The notes beneath the pieces are model-generated. The model was not told the DNA's origin, ran no database searches, and saw only the letters and a list, made by a program, of their open reading frames with translations. A program made the translations under genes and the position numbers. From NCBI RefSeq assembly GCF_007859815.1, contig NZ_SJPH01000001.1, positions 551,987-615,986 on the forward strand: a stretch of 64,000 nucleotides of DNA, given 5' to 3'. Numbering within the stretch: position 1 is the stretch's first letter; each line of letters opens with the position of its first letter. Positions 29,521 through 37,954 of the stretch are shown one piece after another. The DNA comes from Botrimarina hoheduenensis. GTDB taxonomy: Bacteria > Planctomycetota > Planctomycetia > Pirellulales > Lacipirellulaceae.

Positions 29521-29979
29521 ATGGGCATGCTCTCTGACGCCGACGAAAAGTTCTTGCAGGAGGCGATCAGCGAGGCTGAAGCGGGCCTGGCCGAGGGCGG
29601 AATCCCCATCGGCTCGGTGCTCGTGGTGGAAGGGCAGATCGTCGGCCGGGGTCACAACCGCCGTGTGCAGCAGGGCAGCGCCATCCTGCACGCGGAGATG
29701 GACGCCCTGGAGCGGGCCGGCCGCCTGAAAGCGGAAGACTACCGCCGCGCGACTCTCTACTCGACGCTTTCCCCCTGCGATATGTGCAGCGGGACCGCGC
29801 TGCTGTACGGCATCCCTCGCGTTGTGATCGGCGAGAACCGCACTTTTCAGGGGCCCGAGGCGTATGTCCGCTCGCGGGGGGTGGAGCTCGTGATGGCCGA
29901 CGATCCCCGCTGCCGGCGGCTGATGGAAGATTTCATCGCCCAACGGCCGGAGCTTTGGAACGAAGACATCGGCGTGTGA
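29521..29979 (+). CDS. Cytosine/nucleoside deaminase (CDA superfamily)
   Basis: The 152-residue protein has the zinc-dependent deaminase signature HAEMDALE (about 57-64, His ligand and catalytic Glu) and PCDMC (about 84-88, two Cys ligands). It also has the small size and the C-terminal WNEDIGV segment seen in the yeast-type cytosine deaminase family. It likely converts cytosine to uracil, or a related nucleobase. It is not TadA: the TadA tRNA-binding C-terminus is not evident. Divergent from the DUF2608 gene. Confidence 0.85.
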   Translation: MGMLSDADEKFLQEAISEAEAGLAEGGIPIGSVLVVEGQIVGRGHNRRVQQGSAILHAEMDALERAGRLKAEDYRRATLYSTLSPCDMCSGTALLYGIPRVVIGENRTFQGPEAYVRSRGVELVMADDPRCRRLMEDFIAQRPELWNEDIGV

Positions 29980-30146
29980 CACTTGTGCGGGTTTTTCGGC
30001 CCCAGTTTTCGCCGCTCGGGGGCTGTCAGAGCCGCGCCGCCTGCGCCGCGGCTGACTAGTATGGAGGTTCAGCCATGGCCGGCGGCGTGAGTCGGCCCGG
30101 TTGGTACGCAGTACCCGCAAACCTCATCGAACAGAGATACCCACCC

Positions 30147-31037
30147 ATGCAGCGGCACCTTCTCGCAGTTGCGATGCTTCTTTCGGCCGGCGCGCTGGTC
30201 GAAGCTCAGACGATCCGTTTCCAGACCAGTGTCGGCGACTTCGACATGGTCTTGAACCCCACCGGCAACGCGAACTTGCAGTCGCTCGTGGACAATATGA
30301 TCGCCAACGTCACCGCGGGCGTTTACCACGAGAGCGTCATCAACCGAGCTGTTGAAGGCTTCGTTTTGCAGATGGGCGGTTTCCGCACGGACACGGTCGT
30401 GGTGGATCGGATCCCCTTCGAAGGGTTTGATCCGGTGGATTCTTTCAGCCCGGTTATTTTGGACCGCAACAACGACCGGCGTGTTGATTTCAGTACGACG
30501 GGGCTAACCAACGTGCGGGGCACGGTGTCGCTCGCTCTGTCGAGCGGTCCGAATACCGGATCGAGCAGCTTCTTTATCAACCAAGACGACAACTCGTTCC
30601 TCGATTCGCAGGGCTTTGTGCCGTTTGCGGAGATCTCCGACATGACAGTGATCGAGCGCATTCAGAACGGCCCCAAGGTCGATATCAGCGATCGCATCTT
30701 CACCCAGAACAGCGCGGGCGATTTTGTTGCGCAGTCGGGCAATCTCACGTTTATCGACGTGCCACTCGATGACCACGGCAATCTGATCATTATCGAGTCG
30801 GCCGCAGTGATCGATGCGCAAGCGGCGTTCACCGGTCCGCTGCTGACCGCGTTCGGCGTGGATTCCCTTGCGACCGCTTCGGCCTCGGGGAGCTCGACCA
30901 GCAGCTCGCTGAGCCCGGGCGACATCGCCTCGATGTTCCCGCCGCTATCGGTTTCGTCGACCGGCTTGAGCGTACCCGAGCCAGCATCGGCCCTGCTGCT
31001 GAGCCTGGCGCTAGCCGGCGTTGCCCGGCGTCGCTGA
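30147..31037 (+). CDS. Exported cyclophilin-type peptidyl-prolyl isomerase with PEP-CTERM tail
   Basis: The 296-residue protein has a signal peptide (HLLAVAMLLSAGALVEA, cleavage near A20), a cyclophilin domain (about 22-225), a Ser/Thr linker and a C-terminal PEP-CTERM signal: VPEP, a hydrophobic helix and RRR at the end. Cyclophilin motifs are recognisable: NRAVEGFVLQMGG matches the HRVIxGFMIQGG active-site strand, and FFINQDDNSFLD matches FFINTGDNSFLD. It is likely active, exported and sorted by an exosortase. The ATG at 30147 is the start of the signal peptide. It ends 20 bp from a convergent gene. Confidence 0.88.
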   Translation: MQRHLLAVAMLLSAGALVEAQTIRFQTSVGDFDMVLNPTGNANLQSLVDNMIANVTAGVYHESVINRAVEGFVLQMGGFRTDTVVVDRIPFEGFDPVDSFSPVILDRNNDRRVDFSTTGLTNVRGTVSLALSSGPNTGSSSFFINQDDNSFLDSQGFVPFAEISDMTVIERIQNGPKVDISDRIFTQNSAGDFVAQSGNLTFIDVPLDDHGNLIIIESAAVIDAQAAFTGPLLTAFGVDSLATASASGSSTSSSLSPGDIASMFPPLSVSSTGLSVPEPASALLLSLALAGVARRR

Positions 31038-31057
31038 GCAAGGAATCGTTAAATCGA

Positions 31058-31561
31058 TCACGTGCTACGGCAAGCGGGCACGCCGGTGCAGAAGAGCCGA
31101 TAACGGGTTAGTCCGCTACCACGGCTGACCCGCAGCTCCATGAGCGCGCCACACCGTGGACAGAAGTCGGGCTCGTCGTCGGTGTGGCCCGCTTCGGCGC
31201 GCTTTTGGCAAGTCGCGCAGCGCTTGACGCTCGGCAAGGCTTCGAGGCGTTCGGTCGGGATCGGTTTGCGGCAGGCCTCGCAGAGGATCGCCGCTTGCCA
31301 GTCGTCGAGCTCCTCGTCTTCCGCGGCAGCCGATTTGGCGGTGAGCCCGATCGACTTACAACTCGGGCAGGTCATCCGCGGTGCCGCTTCGCGGAGCAGC
31401 TCGCCAACGATCGCGGGATCGGGATCCCCCGCGCGGCGGAGCAAGCCTACTAGGCGTAGCCGGGCGGCCCCTTCCGCCGGATTGCAGAGGGTGCGCCACC
31501 CGCACGCGGCGCACGTTAAGCAGCTGCACTCCACAAGGCATTTCCTCGCGAGGGGATCCAA
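31058..31561 (-). CDS. Zinc-ribbon protein, DksA/TraR-like and topoisomerase-like Cys clusters
   Basis: The 167-residue protein has many Cys pairs. The segment CEACRKPIPTERLEALPSV followed by CATC matches the C4 zinc finger of DksA/TraR, and CPRCGALMELRVSRGSGLTRY followed by FCTGVPAC resembles the C4 zinc ribbon of topoisomerase I. A first pair CPSC and an N-terminal CLVECSCLTCAACGW are also present. It likely binds zinc and perhaps nucleic acid or RNA polymerase. The start is TTG at 31561, or GTG at 31534. It lies just after the terminator of the surface-protein gene and converges with the cyclophilin gene. No specific function can be given. Confidence 0.65.
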   Translation of the reverse strand: MDPLARKCLVECSCLTCAACGWRTLCNPAEGAARLRLVGLLRRAGDPDPAIVGELLREAAPRMTCPSCKSIGLTAKSAAAEDEELDDWQAAILCEACRKPIPTERLEALPSVKRCATCQKRAEAGHTDDEPDFCPRCGALMELRVSRGSGLTRYRLFCTGVPACRST

Positions 31562-31572
31562 GCTAATAGCAA

Positions 31573-31603
31573 GAGGGAGGAAGCCGCTTCGACTTCCTCC
31601 CTC
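31573..31603 (-). terminator. Intrinsic terminator of the surface-protein gene
   Basis: An 11-bp perfect stem (gagggaggaag / cttcctccctc) with a 9-nt loop lies 35 bp past the stop codon of the minus-strand autotransporter-like gene (31638), and is followed on that strand by a T-rich stretch. Confidence 0.7.
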
Positions 31604-31637
31604 AATGGTCTAGCCCGCGCCTCGTCTTGTCGAGAAG

Positions 31638-34600
31638 TTACGGAGTGGGAACCACCAGTGTCGGATCGAACGTGGTGTCCGTATCGAACGTCACGTTCGC
31701 ATCGTTCGCGGCATCAACTCCGACCGCGTTCACGCCGCGGACCTGGAAGTTGCTTGCCCCATTGTCGTTATTGAAGATCATCGCGGCGCTCGTATCACCG
31801 TTGCCGCTCAAGGCCAGTCGGGTTGTAGAAACCCCGCTGTTGTCAAGCAAGAACTCGGGGCCGCCCACATTGATGTTGGTGAACAGGTTGTTCGAGATGG
31901 TGGCGTTGAGTGTGGTGTTGCTACCGACGTCGATCAGAGCGGTTTGGTCGGTAACGTTGTCGTTGGTGAACGTGTTACCGCTCAACTGGAAGTCAACCGA
32001 GCTGCCCGCATTAATATCGAGCGAGAAAGCGTTGCCGTCCAATCCCTGCGAGATGGTGTTGTTTGACACCGTGACATCGGCGGTGGTGACACTGCCGCCA
32101 AGAACCAGATCCAACGCGGGTAAGGTGGACGCCGCCGCGTTCGTGTAAGTCAGGCCCGTGACTTCGTAATCGACGGATCCCGCGTTGATCCCATTGAAGC
32201 GGATACGGCCATTGGTGATCTGGGTACCGTTGGTAACACTCGCGTTGAAGTTCCCCGTGCCGATCGCATCCGCGGTAATGTTGCCGGTGTAGGCACCATC
32301 GTTGACCGCCAGGGTGGCGGCACCGGTTTGAGCGGAATCGAAGTCGATACTTGACGCCGAGCTGTTATTAAAGGTCGCGCTGACGGAGCCCGTCCCCAGG
32401 TCGTTGACCGTGATGGCACCAAAGGCGGTCGTATTGCCCGAGTTGTTCATATTGACGGTAAGATCGCTGTTCTGCCCGGCTGCGGAAGAGACAGAGACCG
32501 TTCCTCCGGTGTTGAGCTGCGTGGCAGTCAGCGTACCGTTGCCCTCGCCCGTTGTCGCGACCAAGACATTGCCAGTGCCGGTGACCCGAGTGTAGGACGC
32601 CGTCACGTTGCCATCGCCCGTGGAGTTATAAACTCCGCCCGTGATTCCCGTCACATCGGTCAGGGTAACCGAGCCATTCCCCGCGCCCGCGATGTCGGCG
32701 GTTGCCGCTCCCGCCATGGTCAGGTTATTGCCCACGACGGAAACGTTGCCACTCGCCGCAGCGGTCGTATCGAGGCTGATCGCGCCGATGCCGCCGCCCG
32801 TGTTGAGCGTGTCCAGCGTGACGATGCCGCCCGCCGTGCTGGCGGAGTCGATATCAATGTCGCCACCGTTGAGGTCGCCGTTGGCGATCCGCACGGTACG
32901 TGCCGTTGTATTTGTGGAAAAGTCAATGTCCGCCACAGTCCCGGCAGCGGTGTTTTCCAGGTCCACACCGTCCAGGTCGATGCTTGTGTCACGCGCCCGA
33001 ACGCTCACGCCGTTGGTGGTGACCGAGCCGCCGTCGATGTTTACCTGGCCCGCGAACGCGTCCACGTTGATCGTGTTCGCGCTGCCGTTGGTAGAGGTCA
33101 CGGTGTTGAAATTGACGCCGCCGGTTGACGTGCCGCCGATGATCTCTAGTGTTCTTCCGTCGGCCGTCGTGATCTCGTTCGTTACACCGGTGCCGGCAAC
33201 GGTGACGCTGCCCGGATCCATGCCGATTGCGCCAGCAATGAAGCCGTTCGTTGTGCCAGCCGCGGTGATCGAGAGCCCGCCCGTGAAGGCCACCTGCGAA
33301 CTCGCATTGTTGTTGTTGATGAGGACCGCTTGGGTGGCACCCGCCTGGGTATCGATATCCGTGGCCGCGGTGAAGCGGACCTGACCGGCGTCGCGATCGG
33401 TGATCGAGATACCGGTACCCGCGTCGGTGACGTCGTCGTTGAAGGTGATCGCATCGTCGCCGCCGTTGATCACAACCACACTTCCGCCGGCGTCGTTAGA
33501 GACGGTGCCGTTGATGCTGATCGCGGCCGAGGTGGCGACCCCGTCACCCGCGTCGGTGATCGAGACCGTATCGCCCGTGCCGGTGCTGGAGATGGCACCG
33601 CTGGTGGTGATCTGAGCATCGGAGCTGGTCACAAGCAGTGCGCTGGCATTGTTCGACTGGATATCGCCAGAGACCTGGACGGTGTCCTTGTTGTTGTTGA
33701 TCGAGACCGTGCCGCCGCTTACGCCGGTGGTCGTGATGTCGGAACCGATGACAACCGTGCCGTCGTTATTGTCGATCTCGACCGCGTTGCCGGCGACATC
33801 GGTGATGCTCGTCGTTGCACCCATCTGGATCGAGCCGCCGATCGTATCGACCACACGCACCGCCGGGCCCGTTCCGCCCGTGATGGTCGTGTTCTGGATG
33901 TCGTAGACACCGTCCGTGGTGTCAAAGTCCAGCGCCGCGACGGTCGAACCTGCGATCGTGAGCTGATTCAGGATCGCACCGACCGAGCCGTTCGTAGCGT
34001 CCGAACCGACCGCGGTAGCGTTGTTGATGAAGTTGAAGTTGCTGACCGTGTTACCGTCCGCAAGCAGCACCGCTTGGGCGGCGGCGTCGCGGATGATGGG
34101 CGCAGCGCCAGCGCTAGCACCGGTCGAGGTTTCGGGCAGGTCGATCGTGCCGAACTGCGTGGTGCCGATGCTGAAGGCATTGCCACCCCCTTCGCCGATG
34201 AAGCGCTGTCCGTCTTGGAGCATCGCCATTTGGCCGGAGAAGTCGCTGCCAGAGGTCACGAGAACGATATCGTTTTCCAGGCTGTTCGCCTTGATCGTGT
34301 CGAGCGCGTTGAGAGGGTTCTCGAACGTGCCGTCGCCGCCCGCTGCGGCACTGCTGTTGACGTGCACCATCCGGATCAAATCACCGTTGGTGTCAGTCAG
34401 AGCGTCGCCGCTGCCGGAGACCTGACCGGTATGCATCGCGACGTAGTCGTTACGCAGAACGGGTTCGCGGAAGCGATCTTCCAAGACACCGCTCGGGCAG
34501 TTATTGCTGCGCGTGCGTCCGATGAACCAAGTGGCGCTAAAGATGGCGTTGGTATCGAACAGGTCGTCGTTGGTGATCGCGATCGAGAGCAGCAGGTCGT

Positions 34601-35468
34601 GCGTCGCGTAGCCGCGCAGGCCGATCTTGCCGCCGACTTCGCTGTAGGGTCCGCCATCGAAGGCGTAGACACCGCCAAACAGCCACGCATCGAGATCCGC
34701 GATGCGGCCTGCCGCTTCCACCTCGCCCACCGTGAGAGGCGTGTCGCGGATGCCGAGCGTGCTCAGAGCGATAAAGTTTTGCGTGTACTCCAAGCTCCCC
34801 GTGACGGGGACGAAGTCGCGATCCCGGTGGCTGGGGCCAACGGGGATGTAGCCGTTAGCACGCAGGTCGATCCGATCGCCGAGCAACTCGAGCGACACAC
34901 CGACCTGCGGGAAGAAGTTTTGGGCATCGACGCCTTGGCCATCGGCCCAGATGCTCACGCCCGCGATTTTCTGGCTATCAACACTGTTGGGGAACACCGG
35001 CAACGTCAGCCAGCGGTAGCCGAGTCCCAGGTTGTAGCCAACGTTCTGCTCATCGTTGAGGGTCACTTGACCGTCAAAGAAGCCGAACCCGTCCGCCATT
35101 TCCCACAGCCCCATTGTGCCCAGGTCGAGGTTGCCATCTTCCTGGCCGTAGCTGCGTGTGTTGTAGCGGGCGCGGATGTGCGATCCGAGTGTCGGATTGA
35201 AATAGGATCCGCCCGAAGAAACGCTCATTGGTCCGCCGCCCATGACAACGCCTTCCGCACCGAGCGGTTGGGCGTTGGGCGTCGCGAGGAGTCGGCCGTC
35301 ATCGACGTACCCCTCAGTAGCGTAGGCTTGAGTGATATCGCCCCCGCCGGACAGGCCCGGTGGCAGGTCGAGCTCAGCGGCACTAGCCACGGAGATGGAT
35401 AGTAGGCTGGCGAACAGGCTCATCAACGCGAGCGAACGATCGAGGGCCGAGGGGCCGGTAGCGACCAT
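31638..35468 (-). CDS. Inverse-autotransporter-like surface protein with long beta-solenoid passenger
   Basis: The 1276-residue protein has a signal peptide (1-30, ending SVASAA), an N-terminal domain (about 60-320) that resembles an intimin/invasin-type beta-barrel (alternating aromatic strands, e.g. LGYRWL, GVSIWADGQG, DLDAWLFGGVYAF), then about 950 residues of Thr/Asn/Gly/Asp-rich beta repeats with no cysteine beyond the start. The repeats have rungs of about 20-25 residues with VxIxxxx- and TNxI-type strands, as in parallel beta-helices. Such N-terminal-barrel, C-terminal-passenger designs are type Ve secretion. The passenger ends abruptly without PEP-CTERM or other anchor. Its terminator follows; a 313-bp gap lies upstream. 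Adhesin or matrix role is inferred. Confidence 0.72.
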   Translation of the reverse strand: MVATGPSALDRSLALMSLFASLLSISVASAAELDLPPGLSGGGDITQAYATEGYVDDGRLLATPNAQPLGAEGVVMGGGPMSVSSGGSYFNPTLGSHIRARYNTRSYGQEDGNLDLGTMGLWEMADGFGFFDGQVTLNDEQNVGYNLGLGYRWLTLPVFPNSVDSQKIAGVSIWADGQGVDAQNFFPQVGVSLELLGDRIDLRANGYIPVGPSHRDRDFVPVTGSLEYTQNFIALSTLGIRDTPLTVGEVEAAGRIADLDAWLFGGVYAFDGGPYSEVGGKIGLRGYATHDLLLSIAITNDDLFDTNAIFSATWFIGRTRSNNCPSGVLEDRFREPVLRNDYVAMHTGQVSGSGDALTDTNGDLIRMVHVNSSAAAGGDGTFENPLNALDTIKANSLENDIVLVTSGSDFSGQMAMLQDGQRFIGEGGGNAFSIGTTQFGTIDLPETSTGASAGAAPIIRDAAAQAVLLADGNTVSNFNFINNATAVGSDATNGSVGAILNQLTIAGSTVAALDFDTTDGVYDIQNTTITGGTGPAVRVVDTIGGSIQMGATTSITDVAGNAVEIDNNDGTVVIGSDITTTGVSGGTVSINNNKDTVQVSGDIQSNNASALLVTSSDAQITTSGAISSTGTGDTVSITDAGDGVATSAAISINGTVSNDAGGSVVVINGGDDAITFNDDVTDAGTGISITDRDAGQVRFTAATDIDTQAGATQAVLINNNNASSQVAFTGGLSITAAGTTNGFIAGAIGMDPGSVTVAGTGVTNEITTADGRTLEIIGGTSTGGVNFNTVTSTNGSANTINVDAFAGQVNIDGGSVTTNGVSVRARDTSIDLDGVDLENTAAGTVADIDFSTNTTARTVRIANGDLNGGDIDIDSASTAGGIVTLDTLNTGGGIGAISLDTTAAASGNVSVVGNNLTMAGAATADIAGAGNGSVTLTDVTGITGGVYNSTGDGNVTASYTRVTGTGNVLVATTGEGNGTLTATQLNTGGTVSVSSAAGQNSDLTVNMNNSGNTTAFGAITVNDLGTGSVSATFNNSSASSIDFDSAQTGAATLAVNDGAYTGNITADAIGTGNFNASVTNGTQITNGRIRFNGINAGSVDYEVTGLTYTNAAASTLPALDLVLGGSVTTADVTVSNNTISQGLDGNAFSLDINAGSSVDFQLSGNTFTNDNVTDQTALIDVGSNTTLNATISNNLFTNINVGGPEFLLDNSGVSTTRLALSGNGDTSAAMIFNNDNGASNFQVRGVNAVGVDAANDANVTFDTDTTFDPTLVVPTP

Positions 35469-35781
35469 GGGCGAGCTTTCCCCGTTTAGCAGCGAATCTG
35501 CCGGCGTGCCGAGACAGAGTGCGCGGCGGCGAGAGCTCCGCTTCGATCGCTAGCATCTAAGCCAGCGAGCAAAGTAGAACACCGCGGCCGTGACCCGCTC
35601 AATGCGTACCGGTGGCGCCGTGATGGATTGGCATCTGCGATCACTCTACGCAGCGCGAGAGTGACCCCGGCTCGGAGCCGAGGCGGCGGGAAAGTACGAG
35701 CCTGGGCGTGATCGAGCAACCCCAGTTTTCCCGGGGATCCACGCGATCGCGGTGCATTTCTGGCAAAAACTTTGCCCGCCC
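35469..35781. other. Upstream region of the surface-protein gene
   Basis: 313 bases between the S66 peptidase stop and the surface-protein start, both on minus. It holds the terminator of the peptidase gene (35764-35790) and must contain the promoter of the surface-protein gene; no confident -35/-10 pair was found. No gene is seen. Confidence 0.3.
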
Positions 35782-35790
35782 CTAGCGGGC
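35764..35790 (-). terminator. Intrinsic terminator overlapping the S66 peptidase stop codon
   Basis: On the minus strand a stem gcccgc/gcgggc (loop TAGGG, which includes the stop codon) is followed by AAAG and five T. The stem is short but GC-only. Confidence 0.55.
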
Positions 35791-36846
35791 TTGCACCGGA
35801 TTCTCCAGCACGCGGACCGTGCCACGCTCAGCGTCAATCCTCACCGGCACGCCGAGCGGCAGCGTGGCGTTCAGAGTGACGTGCCCGGCGGGGAAGTTGC
35901 ACACCACCGGATAGGGGGCGTCAGCAAAGTAGTCAAGAAATACTTCCGTGAGCGAGAGGCTCGATTCGCTGCCGTCAGCCTCACACTTGCGGAATTGTCC
36001 GAGCAGGATTCCCGCCGGGGCGTCAAGCTGACCGCTGAGCTTGAGCTGACGCAGCATGCGGTCGATCCGATAGGGGGCCTCGTTGACGTCTTCCAGAAAG
36101 ATGACCTTGCCGGTCGTGTCTAGCTGGTACTCGCTGCCCGAGAGGCTGGCGATGAGCGAAAGGTTTCCTCCGCAGAGCGGGCCCTCGGCAACCCCCCCGG
36201 CAAACGAACCAAGGGGTGACCAGCGCGGTGCTTCGTAGGCAAATCCCTCGGTGCCCTTATTTTGCTCGGCCAACAGGCAGCGCCAAAAGTACTGGGCCGA
36301 GAACTCGGGCAGGTTGTCATCGCTCCCGAGGCCCCATTGGGGGTTCGGCGAGTGGAAAGTAACCAGGTTGCACTTGGTGGCGAGCGCTTCGTGCAGCCCG
36401 GTGACGTCGCTAAATCCGATAAACACCTTGGGGTTGGCGCGGATCGCGTCGAAGTCCAGCAGATCAAGGATCCGCATCGTGCCGTATCCCCCCGTGCCCG
36501 GGAACACGGCATCGACCTCGGGGTCGGTAAAGGCGCGCATCAGTTCGGCGGCGCGGCGTTCGTCAGGACCCGCCAGGTAGCCGCGAACCTCGAACAGGTC
36601 GTCGGGGACGATCACCTTGTAGCCCATCTCCTCTAGGCGGCTGACCGCCTTCTGGACACGCCTGGGAATGAGCTCGCCAGCGGGAGCGACCATCATGATC
36701 GTGTCGCCCGGGGTCAGGCCGCGGGGCTTGGTGGCCGGAGCGCGATCCGCCGCCGGCGGTGCCGCTTGGGTCCCGCTGACAATCCCCGCCGCCATCAGCG
36801 CGAGAGCCAAGTTAATCGTACGAAGCTTCGGCCAGCGGAATGACAT
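35782..36846 (-). CDS. LD-carboxypeptidase, peptidase family S66
   Basis: The 354-residue protein is of the LdcA/MccF type, which removes a C-terminal D-Ala from tetrapeptide in murein recycling or cleaves related acyl-adenylates. The triad is visible: S146 in GFSDVTGLH, E252 in FLEDVNEAPYR and H322 in FPAGHVTLN. A signal peptide (RTINLALALMAAGIVSGTQAA) suggests export, unlike the cytosolic E. coli enzyme. I start at 36846, since the signal peptide begins there; an upstream in-frame ATG at 36945 adds 33 unlikely residues and would overlap the purU gene end. purU is directly upstream on the same strand, so the two may be co-transcribed. Confidence 0.9.
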   Translation of the reverse strand: MSFRWPKLRTINLALALMAAGIVSGTQAAPPAADRAPATKPRGLTPGDTIMMVAPAGELIPRRVQKAVSRLEEMGYKVIVPDDLFEVRGYLAGPDERRAAELMRAFTDPEVDAVFPGTGGYGTMRILDLLDFDAIRANPKVFIGFSDVTGLHEALATKCNLVTFHSPNPQWGLGSDDNLPEFSAQYFWRCLLAEQNKGTEGFAYEAPRWSPLGSFAGGVAEGPLCGGNLSLIASLSGSEYQLDTTGKVIFLEDVNEAPYRIDRMLRQLKLSGQLDAPAGILLGQFRKCEADGSESSLSLTEVFLDYFADAPYPVVCNFPAGHVTLNATLPLGVPVRIDAERGTVRVLENPVQAR

Positions 36847-36941
36847 AGCGGCGAGATGGCAAGCAGGAGGGAAAAGCCCGGGGCGTAACCGGCCACGGGC
36901 TGAGTCATCTCGACACAGCATAGTTGCCGGCCCTCGCCAGG

Positions 36942-37805
36942 TCACACCCGGGAGCGGATTGCCACAACCTTGTTGAAGTGGAGCTGCACTTCGCCCGAGA
37001 CCGCTCTCCGCACGCCTTCCACCAAGCAGGCGGGTTCGTTCTCGGTTTGTCCCCGTTCGATCACCTCTTCAAGCGGCGTTCCGGGCGAGACCGAGAAGGT
37101 GCGCTGGTTGATGATCTGATTGCCGGCATCCAGTTCCGGGACAATAAAGTGGCAGGTGGCACCAAAGGTGAGCATGCGGCTCGCGTAAGCATCGTGGTAG
37201 GGTCGCATGCCGGGAAAACCAGGTAGCAGCCCGTGGTGCAGATTAATGATGCGCCCGCCCGCGTACTGCCAGCAGCTCGCCGCGGGCAGCACGCGCATGT
37301 ACCGGGCCAGAACCACGTAATCGACCTTGAACTCGTCGCAGAGGGCGATCAGCTCTTGATCGTCGGGGCTGCCGTCGGCACTACCGACTTCGCGCCAGGG
37401 GACGTTGTACTCTTCGGCAATCGTCCGGCAGGCCTTGCGGTTGCTGATGATGACGCTCGCTTCGGCAGGGATCAGCCCTTCGCGGATCCCGTTGAGCACT
37501 GCCAAGGGGGTCTCTTTGCGATAGGTGACGCAGATCGCAATGCGGGGTTTACGGTCACGTATATCGGGCGACCAGGTGCGGATCGCTAGGCCCGTTTGCT
37601 GGGCGACCAACTCCATCGCTTCGCACAGCTCTTGGTAGCGCGACTCGGGCACCTCGACGCGCGTCAGCATCGAGAAGACCCGCTCCTCGTCGTGGTCGTA
37701 CATCTGGATCTCGGCGATGTTCGCGCCCAGATCGGTGACCGTGTGGACAATGGGGTCGGCTAGTCCGCGGTTGTCGGCACCAACGGCGGTGATCACAGCT
37801 TGCAT
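36942..37805 (-). CDS. purU: Formyltetrahydrofolate deformylase
   Basis: It hydrolyses 10-formyl-THF to formate and THF and so balances one-carbon pools. The 287-residue protein has an N-terminal ACT domain (about 1-80) and a C-terminal formyltransferase-fold domain (about 87-280). The catalytic N188, H190 and D226 are present in IINLHHGLLPGFPG and ELDAGNQI. It is somewhat shifted from the E. coli motif INIHHSFLP, but the key residues are intact. It is 96 bp upstream of the S66 peptidase on the same strand. Confidence 0.93.
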   Translation of the reverse strand: MQAVITAVGADNRGLADPIVHTVTDLGANIAEIQMYDHDEERVFSMLTRVEVPESRYQELCEAMELVAQQTGLAIRTWSPDIRDRKPRIAICVTYRKETPLAVLNGIREGLIPAEASVIISNRKACRTIAEEYNVPWREVGSADGSPDDQELIALCDEFKVDYVVLARYMRVLPAASCWQYAGGRIINLHHGLLPGFPGMRPYHDAYASRMLTFGATCHFIVPELDAGNQIINQRTFSVSPGTPLEEVIERGQTENEPACLVEGVRRAVSGEVQLHFNKVVAIRSRV

Positions 37806-37954
37806 GGCAGTTTTCAGCGAACAGAACGCGGCAGGAGCAATCGTTATTAGTTGGGAGCAAGGCTGCGCGATACTTTAGCGAGACAGCCATCGTGACTTTA
37901 GGCACAAGGTAACACGGCAGCCGAAACATCGCCGCGTGTTGTGCTGACCAGGGG

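Noticed and set aside
33330..35402. 690-residue plus-strand open frame opposite the surface-protein gene
   Set aside because: It is the antisense shadow of a GC-rich repeat gene with strong codon bias. Its composition (Asp/Arg/Ala/Gly/Val only, no domain) and lack of a ribosome binding site argue against coding.
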